DNA of 59,523 nt. It comes from JBBQAA01 sp038276395. Lineage in GTDB: Bacteria > Actinomycetota > Thermoleophilia > Solirubrobacterales > Solirubrobacteraceae. The stretch covers positions 1 to 59,523 of the forward strand of contig JBBQAA010000066.1 in assembly GCA_038276395.1 (NCBI GenBank), read 5' to 3'. The notes below the pieces were generated by a model, which saw only the letters and a program-made list of their open reading frames with translations, did not search any database and was not told the origin of the DNA. Positions 49,172 through 57,728 of this stretch are shown here, one piece after another (within the stretch, counting starts at the first letter, position 1; each line of letters begins with the position of its first letter). Position numbers and translations under genes: made by a program.

Positions 49172-50035
49172 TTGCCGAGCGAGCCCGACACCCTCGAGAC
49201 CGACATCCGTCTGGCGCTGCCGGCGCGCCCGGAGAACGTGGCGGTGGTCCGGCAGGCGCTGGCCGGCCTGGCCGAGGCACTGCGGGTCGACGAGCCGATG
49301 GCCGCGGACATGAAGATCGCGATCACCGAGGCGTGCACAAATGCGGTGCTGCACGCCTACGACGGAGAGGTCGGGCCGCTCGAGGTCGTCTTCCGCCCCT
49401 CGGCCGGCCAGCTCACCCTGTCCGTGCGGGATCGCGGGCCGGGCTTCAAGCCCCTGCCCGCCGCCGACGAGGAGAACCCGCTCGGCTTCGGCCTCGCGCT
49501 CATCGCGTCACTCGCCGACGCCTTCGCGATCCAGGGCTCGGCCTACGGGACCGAGGTGCAGATGACCTTCGACCTCGAGACCGCCGTCGCCGACGGGGCC
49601 CCCTCGACGGCGACGGGCCAACTCGCCGCGGACGCGCCGCCGCCGCCCGACGACGCCGTGCGGGTCAGCGTCCCCGCGGGGGAGCTGGCCGGGCCGGTGC
49701 TCGGGCGGGTCGTCTCGCTGCTCGCCGCGCGCGTCGACTTCTCGATCGACCGCCTCTCCGACGCCCAGATCGTCTCCGACGCCGTGGCCCAGCATGCCCC
49801 GGGGTATGCGCTCGATGGCCATCTCGCGGTGGCCATCGACGAGGAGGACCGGTGCATCGACATCCGCATCGGCCCGCTCTCGGCGGGCGGTGGGGAGGGC
49901 CTCGTGGCCGCCACCGAGGTGCCCGGTGTCGGGACCCTCATCCCTCAGCTCGCCACCGAATACGCGGTGGAGCCCGGCGCCGACGACGACGCCGGCGAGG
50001 TGCTGCGCGTGCGCCTGGCCGAGCCGGCCGCCTGA
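49172..50035 (+). CDS. RsbW-like histidine-kinase-type ATPase, anti-sigma factor candidate
   Basis: A 287-residue protein from TTG 49172. Residues 1-130 are a GHKL ATPase of the RsbW/SpoIIAB type: N-box KIAITEACTNAVLHAYDG, G1 SVRDRGPGFKP and G2 NPLGFGLALIASLADAF. Residues 150-287 look like a degenerate second domain of the same fold (VSVPAGELAGPVLGRVVSLL, LSDAQIVSDAVAQHAPGYAL), lacking the N and G boxes. No anti-anti-sigma gene adjoins it. The SigB/F-type factor 6.8 kb downstream is a possible partner. Confidence 0.82.
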   Translation: MPSEPDTLETDIRLALPARPENVAVVRQALAGLAEALRVDEPMAADMKIAITEACTNAVLHAYDGEVGPLEVVFRPSAGQLTLSVRDRGPGFKPLPAADEENPLGFGLALIASLADAFAIQGSAYGTEVQMTFDLETAVADGAPSTATGQLAADAPPPPDDAVRVSVPAGELAGPVLGRVVSLLAARVDFSIDRLSDAQIVSDAVAQHAPGYALDGHLAVAIDEEDRCIDIRIGPLSAGGGEGLVAATEVPGVGTLIPQLATEYAVEPGADDDAGEVLRVRLAEPAA

Positions 50036-50105
50036 GCCCCCGCATCCGCTGAGGACGGCGCCGCCCGGTCCTCATGGTACCGCGGGCGCTGCCGATAAGG
50101 ACTCC

Positions 50106-50501
50106 ATGCCGCTCCGCGTGGGGATCGATCTGCTGGACGTCGAGGAGGTCGAGGAGGCCCTCAGCGCCCACGGCGAGCGCTATCTCGCGCGCGTCTTCAC
50201 GCCCCGGGAGGTGGAGGACTGCCGGGCGGACGGCGCGCCCGCCCCCGCCCGCCTCGCCGCGCGCTTTGCCGCCAAGGAGGCGGCCGTCAAGGTCCTGCGT
50301 CCCGGCGCCGTCGCGCTGCCGTGGACGAGCATCGAGGTCGAGCGAGCGCCCGGCGGCGCCCCCGGGCTCCGCCTCGCCGGTGCCGCCGCGGCCCTCGCCG
50401 GCGACGCCGCGCTCGGCCCGCTGGCGCTCTCCTTCACCCACACCCACACCCGCGGCCTCGCCGCCGCGATCGTCGTGGCGGAGACGCCCGCCAGCCGCTA
50501 G
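50106..50501 (+). CDS. acpS: Holo-acyl-carrier-protein synthase
   Basis: A 131-residue 4'-phosphopantetheinyl transferase. LRVGIDLLDVEEVEEAL carries the Mg-binding Asp, VFTPREVEDCR and ARFAAKEAAVKVLR carry the second acidic ligand and Lys, and LSFTHTHTRGLAAAIVV is the C-terminal core. It lies 40 bp before a carrier protein gene, so its likely substrate is that protein (it may also serve the fatty-acid ACP). Confidence 0.92.
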   Translation: MPLRVGIDLLDVEEVEEALSAHGERYLARVFTPREVEDCRADGAPAPARLAARFAAKEAAVKVLRPGAVALPWTSIEVERAPGGAPGLRLAGAAAALAGDAALGPLALSFTHTHTRGLAAAIVVAETPASR

Positions 50502-50541
50502 AACGTCCCTTTACCCGTCCAAAGGACCGACCCTCCCTCTC

Positions 50542-50790
50542 ATGCCCGACGCCATCCGCACCATCATCCAGGAGCACGGCCGGATGCCGGTCGACGTCTC
50601 CACCCTCCCCGACGACGCCGATCTCTACGCCGCGGGAATGACCTCGCACGCGAGCGTGAACGTCATGCTCGCGCTGGAGGACGCCTTCGACATCGAGTTC
50701 CCCGACCACATGCTGAAGCGCAGCGTGTTCGAGAGCTTCGCGGAGATCCGCGCGGCGCTCGAGGAGCTGGGGGCGGGAGCCCCGGCGTGA
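50542..50790 (+). CDS. Acyl carrier protein
   Basis: An 82-residue four-helix carrier protein. LYAAGMTSHASVNVMLALED holds the pantetheine Ser (GMTS in place of GxDS), followed by the recognition helix and FDIEFPDHMLKRSVFESFAEI. Stand-alone and overlapping the next gene by 4 bp. Expected to carry an amino acid loaded by the synthetase-like ligase two genes downstream. Confidence 0.92.
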   Translation: MPDAIRTIIQEHGRMPVDVSTLPDDADLYAAGMTSHASVNVMLALEDAFDIEFPDHMLKRSVFESFAEIRAALEELGAGAPA

Positions 50791-51962
50791 GCGTCCTCGC
50801 CCCGCCCGAGCAGGCCTTCCTCACGGAGATCCGCCGGATCGCCGACGAGGTCGCCGCCCCCCACGCCATCGAGGTCGACCGCGAGGCGCGCTTCCCGGCC
50901 GAGACCGTGCAGGCGCTCCGCGACGTCGGGGCCCTCGCCGCCTTCGTCCCGGCGGAGCTCGGCGGCGGCGGCGTGTCCTTCGAGGCGCTGGCCGCCGCGT
51001 GCTTCGAGCTCGGCCGGCGCTGCGGGGCGAGCGCGATGGTCTTCGCCATGCACCAGATCCAAGTCGTCACGATCGTGCGCCACCTGGACGCGGGCTCGTG
51101 GTTCGAGGGCTACCTGCGCGAGCTGACGAGCGAGCAGCGGCTGATCGCCTCGGTCACCTCCGAGGTCGGCACGGGCGGGGACATGGGCCGCTCGGTGGCC
51201 GCCGTGACCCCGGCCGGCGAGGGCACGGTCTCATTCGAGAAGCAGGCGCCGACGGTCTCCTACGGGACGTTCGCCGACGACCTGCTGACGACGCTGCGCC
51301 GCGCGCCCGACGCCGACGGCGGGGATCAGGTCCTCGCGCTCACGGCCCGGGGCCAGCACGAGCTTGAGACCACCGGCACCTGGGATCCGCTCGGGATGCG
51401 CGGCACCTGCTCCCCCGGCGGCGTGCTGCGCGCGACCCTCCCGGCCGAGCAGATCCTCGCCACGCCGTTCCCGGCGATCTCCGCCGAGTCGATGGTGCCG
51501 GTCTCGCACATCCTGTGGTCCCACCTGTGGCTGGGGATCGCCACCGACGCGTTTGACCGCGCGCGCGCCTTCGTGCGCGCCTCGGCCAAGCAGAAGCCGG
51601 GCCAGCCGCTGCCCGCCGCGACGCGGCTCTCCCACCTGATGAGCGAGCTCTCGATGCTCCGCGCCGAGGTCTCCTCGGGCCTCCGGGAGTTCTGCGAGGC
51701 GAGCGACACGCCGGGCCGCGAGCGCCTCTCGACGATGGCCGCGGCGCTCCGCTTCAACAACCTGAAGCTCTCCGCCTCCGACCAGGCGCCGCGGGTGTGC
51801 CAGGGCGCGCTCGGGGTGACGGGGATCGTCGGCTTCAAGAACGACACGCCGTTCTCGGTGGGGCGGCACCTGCGCGACACGATGTCGGCCTGCCTGATGG
51901 TCGCCAACGAGCGCATCCATGAGACGAACGCCTCGCTGCTGCTCATCGCCAAGGACGTCTGA
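50787..51962 (+). CDS. Acyl-CoA dehydrogenase family flavoprotein
   Basis: A 391-residue acyl-CoA dehydrogenase fold. N-terminal helices (EQAFLTEIRRIADEVAAPHA), the flavin-binding SVTSEVGTGGDMGRSVAAVT segment, the middle beta domain (GTWDPLGMRGTCSPGGVLRA) and the C-terminal helical bundle (AAALRFNNLKLSASDQAPRV, CQGALGVTGI) are in order. In this operon the substrate may be an aminoacyl or acyl chain on the carrier protein, as in amino-acyl-CP oxidases; this is inference. Confidence 0.9.
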   Translation: MSVLAPPEQAFLTEIRRIADEVAAPHAIEVDREARFPAETVQALRDVGALAAFVPAELGGGGVSFEALAAACFELGRRCGASAMVFAMHQIQVVTIVRHLDAGSWFEGYLRELTSEQRLIASVTSEVGTGGDMGRSVAAVTPAGEGTVSFEKQAPTVSYGTFADDLLTTLRRAPDADGGDQVLALTARGQHELETTGTWDPLGMRGTCSPGGVLRATLPAEQILATPFPAISAESMVPVSHILWSHLWLGIATDAFDRARAFVRASAKQKPGQPLPAATRLSHLMSELSMLRAEVSSGLREFCEASDTPGRERLSTMAAALRFNNLKLSASDQAPRVCQGALGVTGIVGFKNDTPFSVGRHLRDTMSACLMVANERIHETNASLLLIAKDV

Positions 51963-51964
51963 GG

Positions 51965-52897
51965 ATGGCGGAGTTCCGGCCGGGCACGGAGGATGAGACC
52001 GCCTTTCTCGGAGAGCTCGAAGCGGCCGGGCACCTCATTCCCTCGGGCGTGGCCGGCGTCTACGGGCGCGGCGCGGGCTTCGAGGGCGTGCGGGTCGCGC
52101 TCGACGCGCTCATCTCCCGCGCGGCGGCGGCCGACGGCCCCGAGACCCTCCGCTTCCCGCCCGTGCTGCCCAAGCGCCAGCTCGAGCAGGTCGGCTACCT
52201 AAAGTCCTTCCCGCACCTCGCGGGCTCGATCTTCGCCTTCGAGGGCGGCGATCGCGAGGCGGCCGAGCAGCACGACCGCGCCAGCCGTCACGAGGACTGG
52301 AGCGAGTTCCAGGGCCAGTCAGACCTCGTGCTCGTGCCCGCCGCCTGCTATCCGGTCTACCCGGCGATCGCCCGGCGCGGCCCGCTGCCCGCCGGCGGCG
52401 CGACGGTCGACGCGGGCGGGGCCTACGTGTTCCGCCACGAGCCCTCGGGGGACCCGGCGCGGATGCAGATGTTCCATCAGCGCGAGATGGTCCGGATCGG
52501 GACGGCGGACGAGGTCGGCGCGTGGCGGGACGCCTGGCGGGACCGCTCGATCGAGCTCCTGACCGGCCTCGGCCTCGAAGCCCGCTTCGACGTCGCCTCC
52601 GACCCGTTCTTCGGGCGCTCGGGCCGGATGCTCGCCGCCTCCCAGCGCGAGCAGGCGCTGAAGTTCGAGGTGCTCGTCCCCATCGCGAGCGAGGAGCCGA
52701 CGGCGGTGGCGTCCTTCAACTACCACGCCGACCACTTCGCCGCGACCTACGGGATCACGCTCTCCGGCGGCGAGGCGGCCCATACCTCCTGTCTCGGCTT
52801 CGGCCTCGAGCGGATCACGCTGGCGCTGTTCCGCCGCCACGGGATCGAGGCGGCGGACTGGCCCGGCGAGGTGCGGGCGGAGCTCTGGCCGGCGTGA
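51965..52897 (+). CDS. Amino acid:[carrier protein] ligase (SerRS-like, class II)
   Basis: A 310-residue truncated class II synthetase that activates an amino acid and transfers it to a carrier protein rather than tRNA. Motif 2 is QMFHQREMVRIG (Arg near 177), motif 3 is CLGFGLERITLALFRRHG. Cys 128, Glu 174 and Cys 276 match the zinc ligands of the atypical SerRS group and of the aa:CP ligases described by Mocibob and colleagues. There is no tRNA-binding arm. The carrier protein, acpS, and DUF1839 genes adjoin it. The amino acid (Gly or Ala in characterised members) is unknown here. Confidence 0.88.
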   Translation: MAEFRPGTEDETAFLGELEAAGHLIPSGVAGVYGRGAGFEGVRVALDALISRAAAADGPETLRFPPVLPKRQLEQVGYLKSFPHLAGSIFAFEGGDREAAEQHDRASRHEDWSEFQGQSDLVLVPAACYPVYPAIARRGPLPAGGATVDAGGAYVFRHEPSGDPARMQMFHQREMVRIGTADEVGAWRDAWRDRSIELLTGLGLEARFDVASDPFFGRSGRMLAASQREQALKFEVLVPIASEEPTAVASFNYHADHFAATYGITLSGGEAAHTSCLGFGLERITLALFRRHGIEAADWPGEVRAELWPA

Positions 52898-53862
52898 GCG
52901 CGCTGAGCGAGCTGCGGGGCCTGACCGGCCTTGACCCGGCGGGCTACGTACCCCATCCCGTCCACGCCGGCGAGCGCTCCTACACGGGGACGAACTGCTA
53001 CTCCGACATCCTCATCGAGCTGCTCCACGCGCGCGGCGACGAGCCGCTGGCCGCCATGGGCTTCACTGTGCGGATGGACTTCGAAGGCGACCAGTGGACG
53101 TTCTTCAAGCCGCCCGGGGAGGACCTCGAGGCCCTCTTCGGCCTCGACATTCACGAGATGCAGCCCTACCGCCCGCTGCCCGTGCAGATCGCCGAGCAGC
53201 TCGCCGCGGGCCGCACGCTGATCGTCGAGCTCGACTCCTTCCACCTGCCCGACACGGCCTCGACGAGCTACCGCACGGAACACGTCAAGACCTCGTGCGT
53301 CATGGAGGCGATCGACCCCGAGGGCGAGCGCCTGCGCTACTTCCACAACACGGGGCTCCACGAGCTCTCCGGGGAGGACTACCGCGGGGTCTTCCGCCTC
53401 GGCCGCCCGTTCTCCGAGGACGTGCTGCCGCCCTACACCGAGCTCGTGCGCTTCGACGCAGGTGAGCGCCTCGCGGGCGAGGAGCTGCGCGAGGCGGCTC
53501 GGGCGCTGACCGTCCGCCACCTCGCCCGGCGCCCGGCCACCAACCCCTTCCCGCGCTTCGGCGCCCAGCTCGCCGAGGCGCTGCTCGCGCTCCTGGCCGG
53601 GGACGCCGCCGACTACCACGACTACGCCTTCGCCACGGTGCGGATGGCGGGCTCGGGCTTTGAGATCTGCGCCTCCCACGTCGAGTGGCTGCTCGGGGAG
53701 GCGGGCGCCGAGGCCGCGGCCGCGCTCGCGCGGATCGTCGCGGGCTGCAAGGTCCTCTCCTTCAAGCTCGCCCGGCGGCGGGCCTTCGAACCGGGCGAGG
53801 CGGTGGCGGAGCTCGCGCGCGCGTGGGAGGATGCCATGGGCGCGCTCCACGCCGCGCTCTGA
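52894..53862 (+). CDS. DUF1839 family protein
   Basis: A 322-residue cytoplasmic protein starting at GTG 52894 (GTGA overlap). YTGTNCYSDILIELLHARGD, AAMGFTVRMDFEGDQWTFFK, LIVELDSFHLPDTASTSYR and HVKTSCVMEAIDPEGERLRY are conserved-looking. The Cys/His/Asp pattern (TNCYSD, DSFHLPD, YRTEHVK) recalls a papain-like or transglutaminase-like acyltransferase, but this is only an impression. As I recall, DUF1839 occurs beside amino acid:carrier protein ligases in other genomes, and it may take the aminoacyl group from the carrier protein. Confidence 0.8.
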   Translation: MSALSELRGLTGLDPAGYVPHPVHAGERSYTGTNCYSDILIELLHARGDEPLAAMGFTVRMDFEGDQWTFFKPPGEDLEALFGLDIHEMQPYRPLPVQIAEQLAAGRTLIVELDSFHLPDTASTSYRTEHVKTSCVMEAIDPEGERLRYFHNTGLHELSGEDYRGVFRLGRPFSEDVLPPYTELVRFDAGERLAGEELREAARALTVRHLARRPATNPFPRFGAQLAEALLALLAGDAADYHDYAFATVRMAGSGFEICASHVEWLLGEAGAEAAAALARIVAGCKVLSFKLARRRAFEPGEAVAELARAWEDAMGALHAAL

Positions 53863-53877
53863 GGGATCGTCCGCGGC

Positions 53878-56211
53878 GTGATCCTCGGGGAGTGGGAGGT
53901 CGCCGCGGCCGAGCCGGGGGAGACTCCCTCCGGCTGGCGCGTGGCCACCGTCCCCGCCTGGGCGCCCGCGCGGGAAGGCGACCTCGACGCCTTCGACTGG
54001 TGCTTTCGCACCCGCTTCGCCGCCCCGCCCCCGGCCTGGAACGAGGAGGTGGTGCTCTGCCTGGACGGCCTGGCGACGATCGCCGAGGTGCGCCTGAACG
54101 ACGTCCTCATCCTCGAGAGCGCCTCGATGTTCGCCGCCCACGCGCTCGACGTCGGCGCGCTGCTGCGGGAGGAGAACCACCTGGCGATCCGCTGCCGCGC
54201 GCTGGCGCCGCGGCTGGCCGAATCGCGCCGGCCGCGCGCGCGCTGGCGCACGCTGATCGCGCCCGGCAACCTGCGGTTCTTCCGCACGGCGATCCTCGGC
54301 CGCGCGCCGGGCTTCGCGCCCGGCCCGCCGGCCGTCGGCCCGTGGCGGCCGGTGCGACTCGAACGCCCCCGCGGCGACGTGCTCGAAGAGCTCTCGCTGC
54401 AAGCCCGGGTCGAGGGGGAGGACGGGGTCCTCCGCGCGCGGGCCACGCTGCGAGGGGCGGGCGAGGCCTCGCCGCCGCGGGCCGCGGGGATCGAGCTGAC
54501 CGGACCTTCGGGGACCCACCGGGCGATCCTCGAGGACGGCGAGGCCGAGCTGCGCATCCGTGACGTCGCGCGCTGGTGGCCGCACACCCACGGCGAGCCC
54601 GCGCTGCACCGGGTCCGGGTCATCGCCGACGGCGAGGCGGTGGGCGCACCCCGCCACGTCGGGTTCCGCACCCTCACCCCCGGCCCGCCGGGCCACGAGG
54701 TGGAGGTTCAGGGACTGTCCCTGCACCTCAACGGCGTTCCCGTCTTCGCCCGCGGCGCGGTGTGGACGCCGGTCCCGGAGGCCGAGCTCCGCCCCACGCT
54801 CGAGCGCGCGCGGGACGCGGGCCTGAACCTCATCCGGGTCGTCGGCACCGCGACCTACGAGTCCGCCGCCTTCCACGACCTCTGCGACGAGCTGGGGATG
54901 CTCGTCTGGCAGGACTTCATGTTCGCCAACTTCGACTATCCGGTCGCCGACGAGGGCTTCCGCTCGGCGGTCGGCGCCGAGGCGCGGGAGGTCCTCCGCG
55001 CGGTGGGCGAGCGCCCGAGCACGGCCGTCGTTTGCGGCGGCTCGGAGGTCGAGCAGCAGGCGGCGATGTGGGGCGCGCCGCTGGCCGAGGTCCGCTCCGA
55101 GCTCTTCGCGGATCTCCTCCCGCGCATCGTCCGCGAGTCGGGCACGGACGCCGTGTGGGTGCCGAACGCCCCCTGCGGCGGCGAGGTCCCCTTCCGCACC
55201 GACCGCGGGGTGGCCAACTACTTCGGCGTCGGCGGCTACCGGCGCCCGCTGACGGACGTCCGCCGCGCCGCTGTGCGCTTCGCCTCGGAGTGCCTGGCGC
55301 TCGCCAACGTCTCCGACGAGCCCGGGCTCGGACCCGGCGCCGGGGTCATGCGCGACGCCGGCGCGGACTGGGACTTCGCCGACGTGCGGGACTTCTACCT
55401 CGACCTGCTCTACGGCGCGGCGGCGAGCCCCGAGCGCTACGAGGCGCTCTCCCGCGAGGTCTCGGGGGAGGTCATGGCCGCCGTGTTCGGCGAGTGGCGC
55501 CGCGCCGGCTCGGCCTGCGGCGGCGGCATCGTACTCTGGCTGCGCGACCTCGCGCCCGGCGCGGGCTGGGGCCTCCTCGACTCCCGCGGGGAGCCCAAGG
55601 CGGCCTTCGGGCACCTCGCGCGCGTGCTGGCCCCGGTGGCCGTGTGGATGACCGACGAGGGGCAGAACGGCGTGGCCATCCACGTCGCCAACGACACGGC
55701 CTCCCCTCGCTCGGGCCGAGTCCGGCTCGCCCTCTACCGGGACCTCGAGCACCGGGTGGAGGAGGCGGTGGAGCCTCTCGAGCTACCGCCGCACAGCACG
55801 CTCGAGCTGCGCGCCGAGGCACTGCTCGGCCGCTGGGTCGACGTCGCCTACGCCTTCCGCTTCGGCGCCCCGGGCCACGACCTCGTCGTCGCCTCGCTGG
55901 AGAACGCGGACGGCGGAGGGCTCATCTCCCAGGCAGTCCTCTTCCCCGCCGGCCGCCCGGCGCGGGCCGAGGCCGCGGCGGAGCTCGGGCTCAGGGTCGA
56001 GACCCGTGCGGTGGAGGGCGGGGTCGAGGTGAAGGTCGCGACGAGGCGCTTCGCCCAGGGGGTCCGGCTCGCGGCGCCGGGCTTCCGCCCCGCCGAGGAC
56101 GCGTTCCCGATCGAGCCCGGCGGGGAGCGGACGGTGCTCCTGCAGGGGGAGGGGGACTTCAGCGGCGGCGTCCTCAGCGGCGCGAACCTCGCAGGCTCCG
56201 TGCGGTTCTGA
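53878..56211 (+). CDS. GH2-family glycosidase (beta-mannosidase-like)
   Basis: A 777-residue protein with GH2 layout: jelly-roll sugar-binding domain (about 1-165; WCFRTRFAAPPPAWNEEVVL), immunoglobulin-like domain (170-270), TIM barrel (275-560) and C-terminal beta domains. LNLIRVVGTATYESAAFHDL, DELGMLVWQDFMFANFDYP and VVCGGSEVEQQAAMW (acid/base Glu) are mannosidase-like; RFASECLALANVSDE near 468 supplies the likely nucleophile Glu. No signal peptide, so intracellular or exported otherwise. It closes the carrier-protein operon, 15 bp after DUF1839. Confidence 0.85.
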   Translation: MILGEWEVAAAEPGETPSGWRVATVPAWAPAREGDLDAFDWCFRTRFAAPPPAWNEEVVLCLDGLATIAEVRLNDVLILESASMFAAHALDVGALLREENHLAIRCRALAPRLAESRRPRARWRTLIAPGNLRFFRTAILGRAPGFAPGPPAVGPWRPVRLERPRGDVLEELSLQARVEGEDGVLRARATLRGAGEASPPRAAGIELTGPSGTHRAILEDGEAELRIRDVARWWPHTHGEPALHRVRVIADGEAVGAPRHVGFRTLTPGPPGHEVEVQGLSLHLNGVPVFARGAVWTPVPEAELRPTLERARDAGLNLIRVVGTATYESAAFHDLCDELGMLVWQDFMFANFDYPVADEGFRSAVGAEAREVLRAVGERPSTAVVCGGSEVEQQAAMWGAPLAEVRSELFADLLPRIVRESGTDAVWVPNAPCGGEVPFRTDRGVANYFGVGGYRRPLTDVRRAAVRFASECLALANVSDEPGLGPGAGVMRDAGADWDFADVRDFYLDLLYGAAASPERYEALSREVSGEVMAAVFGEWRRAGSACGGGIVLWLRDLAPGAGWGLLDSRGEPKAAFGHLARVLAPVAVWMTDEGQNGVAIHVANDTASPRSGRVRLALYRDLEHRVEEAVEPLELPPHSTLELRAEALLGRWVDVAYAFRFGAPGHDLVVASLENADGGGLISQAVLFPAGRPARAEAAAELGLRVETRAVEGGVEVKVATRRFAQGVRLAAPGFRPAEDAFPIEPGGERTVLLQGEGDFSGGVLSGANLAGSVRF

Positions 56212-56314
56212 GCCCGCGGGCCCTGCGCGCCGCCGCCCACGCCTGCGCGGGGCGCCGCCCGGCAGACCTCGCCTACGCGCGCCCGAGCTTCCGCCGGGCC
56301 GCGTTCGATCCCGA

Positions 56315-56695
56315 TCAGCCGACGGCGCCGGGGCCCGCGGGGGCACGCCGGATCGAGAGCCCGACCGCCACCGCCACTAGCGATGGGAGCACCACGAGGA
56401 CGACGGCGAGCGCGGGCGACCCGGTCGACGGGTCGGCCAGGCCGGCCCCCAGGAACGAGTAGCCGAGCGCGCGCGGGGCGCCGCCGATGCTCACGCCGGC
56501 GAGGAACTGGCGCGCGCGGATCCGCGAGAGCCCGGCCGCGTGGTTCAGGAGCGTGGCCGGCACGCCGGGCGCCATCCGCAGGGGCGAGGACGCTCAGGAA
56601 CCCGCGGCGCTCGAGCCGGTCCTGCAGCGCGCCGAGGCGGCCGCCGGCCCGCACGGCCTCCTCGCCGCGGGCGCCGCGGGCGAGTGCCGTCCGAG
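56315..56695 (-). pseudogene. TVP38/TMEM64 (SNARE-associated) membrane protein, 5'-truncated and frameshifted
   Basis: The frame ending at 56315 reads MAPGVPATLLNHAAGLSRIR, ARQFLAGVSIGGAPRALGYS, FLGAGLADPS, the conserved core of TVP38/DedA-like proteins (PGxP...N...G). Just upstream another frame gives ALQDRLERRGFLSVL, which would precede the core directly after a 1-nt fix near 56583. Nothing before about 56695 matches, so the first half of the gene is missing. The gap from 56212 to 56866 contains this remnant and a 24-bp direct repeat, nothing else. Confidence 0.7.
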
Positions 56696-56735
56696 TAGGT
56701 GGAGGGCGTCCGCGGGGGGGCGTTGGACACCTTGA

Positions 56736-56819
56736 TCGCCCTGGCGAGCGTTCCTGTCCACGCGAGATCCCCCGCCCGCTCGGTTGACGGCAATGTCGCC
56801 CTGGCGAGCATTCCCGTCC
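56736..56819. repeat. Pair of 24-bp direct repeats, 60-bp period
   Basis: TCGCCCTGGCGAGCGTTCCT (and 4 more bases) at 56736 recurs at 56796 with two mismatches. The unit itself holds a CTGGCGAG dyad-like core. It lies upstream of the sigma factor's 3' end; meaning unknown. Confidence 0.7.
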
Positions 56820-56866
56820 TCGGAGTCGTAATGGCCCGGCGGGTCGCGGCTCGGCGCGAGCCGGCC

Positions 56867-57697
56867 CTACGTCCCCGGCGGCAGCCCGCGGCGCACCTCG
56901 GGGTCGTCGGTGACCGCCGAGAGGCGCGCGATCGAACGCCGCAGGAGGCGGGATACCTGCATCTGCGAGACGCCGATCCGCTCGGCGATCTCGGCCTGCG
57001 TGAGGTCCTCGGCGAAGCGCATGTGGAGGATCCGCCGCTCGCGCTCGGGCAGCGCGTGCAGGATCGGCCCGATCGTCACCGTGTGATCGATCAGGTCGAA
57101 GCGCTCGTCCTCCCCCCCGATCGCGTCGGTGATCGAACCCTCCTCCTGGCCGGCCGCGGGCTGGTCGAGCGACATCGTCTCCGACGCCGTCGAGCGCACC
57201 TGCACCGCCTCGGTCACCTCCTCGAGCGAGAGCCCCGTCGAGGAGGCGATCTCCCCCGGCGTCGGCGAGCGCCCGAGCCGCCGGGCGAGCTCCTGCCCGG
57301 AGTGGTCGACTTTGAGCGCGCGCTCCTGCAGCCCGCGCGGCACGTGCAGATCCCACCCCGTGTCGCGGAAGTGGCGGCGCAGCTCGCCGAGGATCGTCGG
57401 CACCGCGAAGGTGGCGAAGGTCAGCTCGCGGTCGAGGTCGAAGCGGTCGACGGCCTTGACGAGCCCCACGCAGGCGACCTGCACGAGATCCTCGAGCGGC
57501 TCGCGGGAGCGCGTGTAGCGCGCGGCCAGCGAGCGCGCGAGCGGTACGAAGCGCTCGATGACCTCGGCGCGCGCGGCCGTATCGCCGGCGTCGTGGTAAC
57601 GGGCGAGCAGACGCCGCGTCTCGGCCTCGCGCCGGGGGTCCCGGGCCCCGGTGCGGACGGGGGCGCGCGGCGGCTCGGAGGGGCTGGGCGCGGCCAC
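56867..57697 (-). CDS. SigB/SigF-type RNA polymerase sigma factor
   Basis: A 276-residue group 3 sigma-70. Region 2 reads LEDLVQVACVGLVKAVDRFD and ATFAVPTILGELRRHFRDTG, region 3 TPGEIASSTGLSLEEVTEAV, region 4 HALPERERRILHMRFAEDLT and IAERIGVSQMQVSRLLRRS. The first 40 residues are a Pro/Ala/Arg-rich extension that could be trimmed by an internal start. Such factors control stress responses and are bound by RsbW-like anti-sigma factors, one of which is encoded at 49172. Confidence 0.92.
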   Translation of the reverse strand: MAAPSPSEPPRAPVRTGARDPRREAETRRLLARYHDAGDTAARAEVIERFVPLARSLAARYTRSREPLEDLVQVACVGLVKAVDRFDLDRELTFATFAVPTILGELRRHFRDTGWDLHVPRGLQERALKVDHSGQELARRLGRSPTPGEIASSTGLSLEEVTEAVQVRSTASETMSLDQPAAGQEEGSITDAIGGEDERFDLIDHTVTIGPILHALPERERRILHMRFAEDLTQAEIAERIGVSQMQVSRLLRRSIARLSAVTDDPEVRRGLPPGT

Positions 57698-57728
57698 GGG
57701 CGGTGAGTCTTCCCCGCTCCGCGCGCGG

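Noticed and set aside
52747..55752. 1001-codon minus-strand frame opposite the carrier-protein operon
   Set aside because: Composition is that of an antisense shadow (Arg/Gly/Ala/Val runs), with no domain, while the plus strand holds DUF1839 and GH2 with conserved motifs.
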